Positions 8,982-15,074 of a DNA stretch of 64,000 bases are shown in pieces. Where the stretch lies: the NCBI RefSeq assembly GCF_005116505.1, contig NZ_SWBR01000004.1, positions 248,001 to 312,000 on the forward strand, written 5' to 3'. The stretch's first letter is position 1. Each line of letters starts with the position of its first letter. Source of the DNA: Pedobacter polaris (lineage in GTDB: Bacteria; Bacteroidota; Bacteroidia; Sphingobacteriales; Sphingobacteriaceae). Position numbers and translations under genes: made by a program. The notes under the pieces are model-generated. The model was not told the DNA's origin. It saw only the letters and a list, made by a program, of their open reading frames with translations, and made no database searches.

Positions 8982-9602
8982 TTCAATAATTTTAGGCGAT
9001 CTGTGTAAGGTGGAGGAATTAGATTTCCATATCCCATGCTCAAGGCTTGCCTCGGTTCGTCGCCACCGAGGGGCTCCTTCTTTTCTCTTGATAGAAAAGA
9101 AGCAAAAGATCAAGGCTGCACCAGCTTCGCTAAAAATCAAAGATCAAAACCTAAAATAAAAGAACTCGCTGCGCTCAAACAGCTTTTATTTCTTACGGTT
9201 GCTCTCATTGATTTTTAACGCGAATCCGCTGAGGCCATTATCGTACATGGTAAAGGGTTATGGGATTTTGAGGGGTTGCAAAGTTCATATACGCTAATAC
9301 ACCAAGTTTGTCATTCCGACTTCGGAGGAATCTATAAGCCGAATCCATTTTCAAACTTGTCGTCATTGTGAGAGCCTGCTCCGATTTATCGGAGGTCGGT
9401 TCTTCACCGCCCGAAGCAATCTCCTTTTTAGCGTTTTTAAACACCCTGCTTTTCTTGAACTATGCTATCCCCCTCTGGAGGGGGTTGGGGGAGGAATGAG
9501 CCGAATCCATTTTCAAACTTGCCGTCATTGCAATTTTTTTTCACAGGACGAAGCAATCTCCTTTTTAGCGTTTTTTAAACACCCTGCTTTTCTTGAACTA
9601 TT
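8982..9602. repeat. Second repeat-rich intergenic block
   Basis: Contains a third copy of the structured repeat (9041-9118). It also has a nested palindrome (arms AAAAATCA 9132-9139 / TGATTTTT 9209-9216 enclosing AAATAAAAG 9154-9162 / CTTTTATTT 9183-9191), a TCATTCCGACTTCGGAGGAA element (9311-9330) and a CCCCCTCTGGAGGGGGTTGG element (about 9441-9500). A further truncated piece ends at 9602. Short open frames here are repeat-derived; no gene is called. Confidence 0.8.
9041..9118 (+). repeat. Structured interspersed repeat, copy 3
   Basis: The inner hairpin CTTCTTTTCT / AGAAAAGAAG (9077-9086 and 9093-9102) is again a perfect 10-bp stem with a third sequence, and the CTTGAT loop is invariant. 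The small stem CCTCGGT/ACCGAGG is perfect. The left outer arm is altered here (CAAGGCTTG instead of CAGCCTTG), so the outer helix is not conserved in this copy. Confidence 0.72.
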
Positions 9603-9686
9603 GAGGAAGAAGCACATCTCGAAATAGGAGTTTCCTTTACTGACTTTTTAGAACGCTTAGCAAATGGAAAAGAATGGTTTAACTAA
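9603..9686 (+). pseudogene. C-terminal remnant, possibly SMI1/KNR4-type
   Basis: Directly after a truncated repeat, a 27-codon frame ends in TAA and reads like a protein C-terminus: FTDFLERLANGKEWFN. The FxxFLxxL ending is typical of SMI1/KNR4-type immunity proteins, but the match is short. There is no start codon or upstream domain, so if real it is the tail of a gene whose body was replaced by the repeat. Confidence 0.3.
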
Positions 9687-9939
9687 CAAAAACGCCAGCT
9701 GCTAAGATGGGTTTTGCAATTGGAAAATCTTAACTATACATCAACTACGCATTATCTATGCTTTAGGTATACTTCAGGTATGCATATGCTATGCTTCAGG
9801 AATATTCCTTTAATAGATATTTGGGAATCGGTATTTATGAATGCATTTTGAATATTTGCCATCTGAAAAACTTGTGTATATTTAAATGTTACCTGCAAGC
9901 GAAGCGTATACTCTACAAACTTAAAAGTAATAGTAACAA
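9687..9939. other. Intergenic stretch with short tandem-like motifs
   Basis: About 250 bases before the VOC gene. CTTYAGG recurs three times around 9763-9800 among ATGC-rich words, which looks like the edge of another repeat element. No gene is recognised. Confidence 0.4.
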
Positions 9940-10287
9940 ATGGACATTCGATTATTAGTTTTAAGGACAGGCGACACCAAACGACTTGCAGACTTTTATA
10001 GCTTGTTCGGACTGACTTTTGACTATCACAAACACGGAAATTCACCATTTCATTATTCAGCAGCAATCGGACAGTCAGTTTTGGAAATTTATCCATTGAC
10101 AAAAAGCCAAGCCGAAGCTGACAAAAATCTGCGGTTAGGTTTTAGCATAGACAACTTTGACCAAATGGTTGTGGCTTTAAAAGAATTACAAATTCCGTTT
10201 TCATTAGAGCCAACACAAACTGACTTTGGCTTTATGGCAATTATTTCTGACCCAGACGAACGAAAAATTGAACTTTATAAAAAATGA
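9940..10287 (+). CDS. VOC-fold (glyoxalase/bleomycin-resistance-like) protein
   Basis: 115 residues forming one vicinal-oxygen-chelate module. It starts MDIRLLVLRTGDTKRLADFYSLFGLTF (first beta-alpha unit), continues with a His-containing strand HYSAAIGQSVLEIYP and ends FMAIISDPDERKIELYKK with the C-terminal Glu metal ligand. Family members are metal-dependent lyases, dioxygenases or drug-binding resistance proteins, and the exact role is not predictable. Codon use (many GAC, CGA and ACT) differs from the surrounding core genes, which suggests acquisition. It has no operon partner and lies in the accessory region. Confidence 0.85.
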   Translation: MDIRLLVLRTGDTKRLADFYSLFGLTFDYHKHGNSPFHYSAAIGQSVLEIYPLTKSQAEADKNLRLGFSIDNFDQMVVALKELQIPFSLEPTQTDFGFMAIISDPDERKIELYKK

Positions 10288-10325
10288 ATGCAATAGGGGT
10301 GTGTAAAAAAGAAGACTAGCGCATA

Positions 10326-10366
10326 TGTCTTGTGCAAAAATTGGCTTTAATTTTGGCACAAACGGG
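10326..10366 (+). repeat. Hairpin-bearing repeat left of the GNAT gene
   Basis: Contains an imperfect hairpin TTGTGC-A-AAAATT ... AATTTT-G-GCACAA (10330-10361), followed by AAACGG. A similar hairpin element lies at 11010-11051 in the same orientation, so the GNAT gene is bracketed by diverged direct copies. Confidence 0.6.
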
Positions 10367-10434
10367 ATCTTGGGACCATAGTAAACATTGTAAGGTAAAA
10401 GCTAATTACTTATTTTTGCTACTCAATCAATCAA

Positions 10435-10956
10435 ATGAAAATAACCCAAGCTAACCTTGCCGACGTTAAGGAACTGGACAAACTGGTGAACTCTGCCTAC
10501 CGGGGCGAGGACTCAAAAAAGGGCTGGACAACAGAGGCAGAAATACTTGATGGCATTCGGATAGATGAGGAGGCATTGGAGCTAATGATAGCCAAGCCAG
10601 CAATAACGATCTTAAAGATCACCGATGAGAACGATAAGATCTTAGGTACGGTTTGTTTGGAGGTAGAATTAAACGAGTTGCACCTTGGTATGTTTGCCGT
10701 ATCACCCCTTTCCCAAGGCAATGGTATAGGTAAGTCGCTTTTAATTGCAGCTGAGCAGCATGCCCTCGAAAATAATTGCGCTAGGATTGTCATTTCTGTG
10801 ATCAGCACCCGAGTTGAACTGATCAACTGGTACAGCCGCCATGGCTATGTGCCCACTGGAGGTTCCATTGCATTTGATGAGATAGAGGGCAGGTTCGGCG
10901 ACCCAAAGGTATCGGCCATTAGCCTTATCGAGATGGAAAAGGTGATTAATACCTAA
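10435..10956 (+). CDS. GNAT-family N-acetyltransferase
   Basis: 173 residues. The acetyl-CoA-binding motif A is clear: LGMFAVSPLSQGNGIGKSLL with the Q-x-x-G-x-G pyrophosphate loop, followed by the helix AAEQHALENNC and motif B region INWYSRHGYVPTGG. Such proteins transfer acetyl from acetyl-CoA to an amine of a small molecule or protein; the substrate is unknown. ATG at 10435 gives a complete N-terminal strand (MKITQANLADVKELDKLVNSAYRG). It stands alone between two related hairpin repeats, a cassette-like arrangement. Confidence 0.9.
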   Translation: MKITQANLADVKELDKLVNSAYRGEDSKKGWTTEAEILDGIRIDEEALELMIAKPAITILKITDENDKILGTVCLEVELNELHLGMFAVSPLSQGNGIGKSLLIAAEQHALENNCARIVISVISTRVELINWYSRHGYVPTGGSIAFDEIEGRFGDPKVSAISLIEMEKVINT

Positions 10957-11009
10957 TAGGATAAAATGTTTGCTGAACTTTTTGTTTAAGCTATTGGTTA
11001 ACTGTTTTG

Positions 11010-11051
11010 TGTCTCGTCCTGAAATTGGTTTTAATTTTAGGTACAAACGAC
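11010..11051 (+). repeat. Hairpin-bearing repeat right of the GNAT gene
   Basis: Contains CCTGAAATT ... AATTTTAGG (one G-T pair) within GTGTC ... GACAC and continues into ACACGCTTGCGCCAGCAGGG. It shares the core AAATTGGYTTTAATTTT and ACAAACG with the element at 10326-10366. Confidence 0.6.
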
Positions 11052-11077
11052 ACGCTTGCGCCAGCAGGGGGAAGAGA

Positions 11078-11725
11078 TTAATCAAACTTCATATTGTTGA
11101 CTAAAAAAGACTTTGCTTGTTCGCGTGTGTAGTTTTTTAGAAATGCGTTATGTGCCTTATCTCCATTTTTCTGAATCTTTACATCCGCCTCCTCTATTAA
11201 TAATTGCAATAACTCTATTAGCGATTTAAGGTCACGCACTCTCGGACTCGCTAATTTCCTTGCAATAATTATATTTTCCGTATCGCCATCCAACATATGC
11301 CCAGTTTTGGAGACCTTTATGAAAACCATTGCTTGTTCATTTACTGTGTCATCTCGATGCGCAATATAAGAATGTCTTAAATGCATTAAATGATCATGTA
11401 CTTCTTGGTACTTCTTATCATACTTCTCAAATAGGGATTTCTCAAGTTTTGACATTCCTGCCTTGTTGTCCGTAAAACATTTTCCGTAGGTGATGATAAT
11501 TGATTGCCAAAGTGCAAATTCTATTATGTCGTTGGGATTATGCGATTCCTTTAAAGAGATTAGCTGTTCAGTAACTTGTGTAACAAAAGATAAATCTTCC
11601 CTAATAAGCATGAATGACTTTAGTTTCTTAGTTAATTGTTCAGGCATAACATATAATATGCTATTAGGATATTTATCCTTTAACATCTTATAAATATCTG
11701 CTGTAGCTTTCTCTTTTTCTGTCAT
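11078..11725 (-). CDS. HEPN/AbiU2-like protein, candidate RNase of a defence or stress system
   Basis: 215 residues, mostly helical. The segment LMHLRHSYIAHRDDT (about residues 113-127) has the R-x5-H arrangement expected of the HEPN RNase active site and resembles the AbiU2 branch, where this motif follows a long helix. The upstream helix FALWQSIIITYGKCF also fits that fold. HEPN-AbiU2 proteins occur in abortive-infection and toxin-antitoxin settings, but no antitoxin-like partner is adjacent. It is the only minus-strand gene among its neighbours in this accessory region, which makes an independent acquisition likely. Function is inferred from one motif only. Confidence 0.6.
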   Translation of the reverse strand: MTEKEKATADIYKMLKDKYPNSILYVMPEQLTKKLKSFMLIREDLSFVTQVTEQLISLKESHNPNDIIEFALWQSIIITYGKCFTDNKAGMSKLEKSLFEKYDKKYQEVHDHLMHLRHSYIAHRDDTVNEQAMVFIKVSKTGHMLDGDTENIIIARKLASPRVRDLKSLIELLQLLIEEADVKIQKNGDKAHNAFLKNYTREQAKSFLVNNMKFD

Positions 11726-11994
11726 AATAGTAAACCTATTTGTAATTATTCACTTCCTTGAACAAATTAATTGATTGTATTCGATTTGCATAAAAAAGCT
11801 ATCAAATAAAATGTTCATTCTTTTTACATCTCAAAACCCAAAAAGCCTGTTCCCTCATTGCAAACAGTATTTCTCATAAAAACACAATAACAACTAAAAG
11901 TTTTAATTGCTGTAAACCAATAAATTATAACTAAATTTAAACTTAACTATTTCAATTAATAGTTAACAAATTAACCCTCACAACCAAATATTTA
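11726..11994. other. AT-rich intergenic spacer between divergent genes
   Basis: Holds the promoters of the divergent HEPN-like and Cys-rich genes. It is very AT-rich. No gene, repeat or recognisable operator was seen. Confidence 0.5.
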
Positions 11995-12330
11995 TTGAAA
12001 ACGCTCCTCCTCTTTATCATTAGTAGCTTGCTATTGTTTACTGTTCCACCACGCAAAACTGTACCCTTTCGCGGACCAGTAGCTACCTGTTATGGCAAAA
12101 CACCATGTAATGCCTGCTCCAACTGTTCGGGTTGTAAATATTGCAACAATGGCGGAAGCTGTGGAATTTGTGCCAAACCAAAAACAATAACTACCAACAA
12201 CTTAACATCAAATACAACCACCAATAAAACCAATGTTTATGTTGGGCAATGTAAAGCGCTCACCAAAAAAGGGGCGAGGTGTAAAAGAAGTGCTAGCAGT
12301 AACGGTTATTGTTGGCAACATGGGAAGTAG
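11995..12330 (+). CDS. Small exported cysteine-rich protein with DUF5763-like Cys/His motif
   Basis: 111 residues: a hydrophobic signal-like N-terminus (about 1-18), a Cys-dense middle (PCNACSNCSGCKYCNNGGSCG, about 37-57, read in two parts), a Thr/Asn-rich linker, and a C-terminal motif CKALTKKGARCKRSASSNGY ending in CWQH. The C-x9-C-x(n)-C-x2-H spacing matches a short zinc-knuckle-like motif common at the ends of Bacteroidota proteins. The start is TTG at 11995, chosen because it begins the signal-like segment; no ATG is available. The 3' end of this gene is repeated twice downstream. Confidence 0.6.
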   Translation: MKTLLLFIISSLLLFTVPPRKTVPFRGPVATCYGKTPCNACSNCSGCKYCNNGGSCGICAKPKTITTNNLTSNTTTNKTNVYVGQCKALTKKGARCKRSASSNGYCWQHGK

Positions 12331-12523
12331 CCTAGAATTAGGGGGATTACAAATCCCAATTATAGGAGGATCAAGGTGTAAAAGAAGCGCTAGCGGCAAT
12401 GGCTATTGTTGGCAACATGGGAAGTACTAGAATTAGGGGGATTACAAATCCCAATTATAGGAGGATAAAGGTGTAAAAGAAGCGCTAGCAGTTATGGTTA
12501 TAGTTGGCAGCATGGGAAATATT
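12277..12523 (+). repeat. Tandem duplication of the 3' end of the Cys-rich gene
   Basis: Three copies of the segment coding for RCKRSASxxGYxWQHGK start at 12277, 12374 and 12469 (periods 97 and 95). Between copies lies a spacer containing GGGATT ACA AATCCC, a small hairpin. The first copy ends the gene. The second is out of frame with it but still encodes the intact motif plus a stop, and the third has lost a Cys (CWQH to SWQH). Confidence 0.85.
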
Positions 12524-12737
12524 GATACCTGTTAAAAAATCAATGGTTACGGGAAACCATAAAAGTTTGAAAAAGATAAATGGTAGTTTGGCATATTCAA
12601 ATTAAGATGCAATAAGTAATTAATAAACAGATTTAAACGGTTATACTCGTTATAAATAACTAAACTCGGATAAGTTGCACCAAGCCGTGAGTTGGCGGTA
12701 ATTTTAAATACACGAACACTAACAAATAGACAAGAAT
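12524..12737. other. Intergenic spacer with the left boundary of a cassette-like unit
   Basis: GTTGGCGGTA at 12691-12700 is the exact inverse of TACCGCCAAC at 13385-13394, on the far side of the next gene. The rest of the spacer holds no recognisable gene. Confidence 0.5.
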
Positions 12738-13379
12738 ATGGATTGGACCAAAATAATGACTGAGATAGGAATAGTCGGAATAATTTCAGGACTAATAGTT
12801 TGGTTAATTAAACAACTGGGACAGATGTTTATTGACAAAAATATTTCTTTGTATAAACAAGAACTCCAAAACAAATCTGACCAATATAAATCTGAATTGA
12901 ATCAAGTATTTGAAAAGTATAAATCAGAGCTCGCATTTCACTCACAAAAAGCTTTTAAACTTCACGACAGACGACTTGAAAAAATTGATGAATTATATTC
13001 ATTGCTATCCGACTTTTATAATGATATGTTCACATTAACAACTTGGAAAATTGTGACAGGAATGAAAGATGAAGAAGTTAAAAAACAAGAGTATGACAAC
13101 ACAATGAAAGCGGGAGAAAGTGGTAATAAATTTTTAATTTATTACGACAAAAACAAACTTTATTTTAATTCAGAAACTTGTAAATTAATTGACGAAATAA
13201 TTCAACTGTTAAAGGGAAGCCATTCTGACTTCTCTTTTAAGTATATTTTCGGGCAAGTTTCACCCCAAATGGAGATCGAAAATATTAAACAAGCGACTGA
13301 AAAAATTAGAAATAAGGTTCCAGAAGTAAAGACGAAACTTGAAAACAATTTTAGAGAAATAATCGGAGTTGAAAACTAA
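12738..13379 (+). CDS. Membrane-anchored coiled-coil protein of unknown function
   Basis: 213 residues: one N-terminal transmembrane helix (IGIVGIISGLIVWLI, about 10-25), then a charged coiled coil (about 30-90, rich in K/E with SDQYKSELNQVFEKYKSEL), then a mixed helical region. Proteins with this TM-plus-coiled-coil plan are frequent as single genes in accessory DNA; no enzymatic motif is visible. It is followed immediately by a long imperfect palindrome and bracketed by a 10-bp inverted repeat, as an integron gene cassette would be. Codon use (GAC, ACA, TTC) differs from core genes nearby. Confidence 0.65.
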   Translation: MDWTKIMTEIGIVGIISGLIVWLIKQLGQMFIDKNISLYKQELQNKSDQYKSELNQVFEKYKSELAFHSQKAFKLHDRRLEKIDELYSLLSDFYNDMFTLTTWKIVTGMKDEEVKKQEYDNTMKAGESGNKFLIYYDKNKLYFNSETCKLIDEIIQLLKGSHSDFSFKYIFGQVSPQMEIENIKQATEKIRNKVPEVKTKLENNFREIIGVEN

Positions 13380-13384
13380 AAAAC

Positions 13385-13514
13385 TACCGCCAACATCGGT
13401 TTGGCAAAATGGCGGGTTCAGTGCTAAATTCAACAGCAGTTCTTCGATTTGTGCAAACCTGAACATTTATGCTTCGATTTCCGCCACTTCGCCAAGCTGC
13501 AAACCGTTATTGGC
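13385..13514 (+). repeat. attC-like long imperfect palindrome after a cassette-like gene
   Basis: Outer arms GCCAACATCGGTTTG (13389-13403) and CAAACCGTTATTGGC (13500-13514) pair at 13 of 15 positions. Inner arms GGCAAAATGGCGG (13403-13415) and CCGCCACTTCGCC (13481-13493) pair at 11 of 13, with an unpaired AAGCTG on the right side only. Arm asymmetry, length near 130 bp and position directly after a stop codon are attC-like. The core does not fit GTTRRRY, so this is a resemblance and not an identification. Confidence 0.5.
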
Positions 13515-13564
13515 AATGGCATCAACAAAACCTAAATTTAATAACCAATTATGAAAAATAAATT

Positions 13565-14125
13565 ATGAGTAAAATTTACAATTATTGTGCGTTCTATGTT
13601 GCTGAACCATTCAATGAATCTTCTTTAGGTGCACATGCCACCAAAGATTTTTGTTACTACGGTATGTTAAAGGCTTGGAAAGGTCTTGACAGTGCTTTTC
13701 CATTTAATAATTCACATGATACAACCTATAATGTGCGTGATAGTAGCGATTGGGAATTAACTCTAAAACCAAGACTTAGGGAGCGCCTAAAAAACTCTGA
13801 TAATATTGTATTTTTTTTGAGTGATTCAACTATCAGCTCAAAAGCATTAGTTGAAGAAATTGATTATGGTTTAAACACTTTGGGTTTACCAGTTATAGTA
13901 ATTTATCCGGATTTGAAAACAAAGGATGAATTATTAACTGAATCAAAAATTGGGTTTAATAATAAAGTAAAAGCCTTGTGGGACAAGTTATCAATCTTCA
14001 AAAATTCAAAATCAAAGGTTCCTATCTTGCATGTTCCAATGAATAAAGAATTGATAAAAAATGCTTTACAAAATTCGGATTTTAGAAAGGGATCGAATAA
14101 GAAAGCCAGTGATTATCATTATTAA
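13565..14125 (+). CDS. thsB: TIR-like NADase/cyclase, Thoeris ThsB-type
   Basis: 186 residues with a TIR-like (DUF1863/MTH538-type) domain. It opens YCAFYVAEPF (first strand), has a region DTTYNVRDSSDWE (about 53-64), then LRERLKNSDNIVFFLSDSTI (about 71-90) and KALVEEIDYGL with the probable catalytic Glu at 97 or 98, followed by LPVIVIYPDL. In Thoeris, ThsB senses infection and makes an ADP-ribose-type signal from NAD. Eight bases downstream starts a two-TM macro-domain protein, the effector layout of type II Thoeris. The symbol rests on family pattern and context together. Confidence 0.8.
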   Translation: MSKIYNYCAFYVAEPFNESSLGAHATKDFCYYGMLKAWKGLDSAFPFNNSHDTTYNVRDSSDWELTLKPRLRERLKNSDNIVFFLSDSTISSKALVEEIDYGLNTLGLPVIVIYPDLKTKDELLTESKIGFNNKVKALWDKLSIFKNSKSKVPILHVPMNKELIKNALQNSDFRKGSNKKASDYHY

Positions 14126-14133
14126 TTATATCT

Positions 14134-14976
14134 ATGAAAGTCAAATTGTTTGAAAAGAATATTAGGAATAGATTTTGGAAAATATTTTCAATAATATCAG
14201 GCATCATCTCATTTGCATTTTTATTTATAGATATACCAACAAATATTAAAGAATATCTAGCATATATTGGTGTTTTAGTGCTTATTATCCTAGTGGTTAT
14301 TTATTTTTTAATCTGGCTTTATGCTAATACCTTACGGAACATTGATGTTGATATTGATGGTAGTAATGTAAATATTAAATGTGGTGATATTTTCGAACAA
14401 GATGGATTAAAGGTTATAACTTTCAACGAGTATTTCGATACTATTGTGGATGATAAAATAATTTCAAATTCATCTTTGAATGGAATTTTTATAAAAAAAT
14501 TCTTTCAGAACAACGTGAACGATTTAGATGAATTTATTAGGAGCAATTCTGTTAATGAAGATATAACTGAACTTGATGTCGTGCGCCATCTTGGAGGCAA
14601 AAATGTTAAATATAAATTAAGTACGTCACTTGTTTATGAAACCTTTGTTCTCACCGCATTTACAAGATTTGACAATCAAAACAGAGCAGTTTTGACAATG
14701 CCAGAGTATATTGAATTTTTAATCAATTTTTGGGATCGAATTAATAGGGTGTACGCTCAGAGGACAGTTTCAGTTCCAGTTTTTGGTTCAGGGATTACAA
14801 GAATTAAAGAACATAAAAACATCAGCGACGAGGAATTGCTAAAAATTATGCTTTGGACTTTTAAATTAAGCGAAATGAAATTTAAACATCCAGCTAGATT
14901 GTCTATTATTATCCATGAAGATAAAATTGGTCAAATTGACTTATTTAATTTAAAATCAATCGAGCTTAGTATTTAA
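14134..14976 (+). CDS. thsA: Two-TM macro-domain protein, type II Thoeris ThsA-like effector
   Basis: 280 residues. Two transmembrane helices at about 15-33 and 41-64 are followed by a macro-like domain from about 70: NVNIKCGDIFEQDGLKVITF (about 78-97) resembles the first macro strand and substrate loop, and VPVFGSG (214-220) resembles the phosphate-binding loop near the end of the fold. In type II Thoeris the macro domain binds the signal made by the TIR protein and the membrane helices carry out the effect, killing or arresting the cell. It directly follows the TIR gene on the same strand, so the two are probably co-transcribed. Assignment is by architecture and partner. Confidence 0.78.
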   Translation: MKVKLFEKNIRNRFWKIFSIISGIISFAFLFIDIPTNIKEYLAYIGVLVLIILVVIYFLIWLYANTLRNIDVDIDGSNVNIKCGDIFEQDGLKVITFNEYFDTIVDDKIISNSSLNGIFIKKFFQNNVNDLDEFIRSNSVNEDITELDVVRHLGGKNVKYKLSTSLVYETFVLTAFTRFDNQNRAVLTMPEYIEFLINFWDRINRVYAQRTVSVPVFGSGITRIKEHKNISDEELLKIMLWTFKLSEMKFKHPARLSIIIHEDKIGQIDLFNLKSIELSI

Positions 14977-15074
14977 TTTGTTTAAAACATTAAGGCCTTG
15001 TTAAAAAGGGTTAGATAAGCAGCTAAAACCGAAAAAACTTATAAAAGATATTATTATACATAACCAGCTCTCAA

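Noticed and set aside
9036..9218. 60-codon open frames over repeat copy 3
   Set aside because: They run through the same structured repeat and a second nested palindrome in two frames at once; no protein signature is visible.
12233..12430. 65-codon frame overlapping the Cys-rich gene
   Set aside because: It only becomes protein-like in its last 20 codons, where it runs through the duplicated 3' segment. It is a frame-shifted copy and not an independent gene.
13385..13514. Calling this a true integron attC
   Set aside because: The core bases do not fit GTTRRRY, no previous attC could be folded upstream of 12691, no matching inverse core was found after the Thoeris-like genes, and no integrase is present. 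It is kept as an attC-like resemblance.
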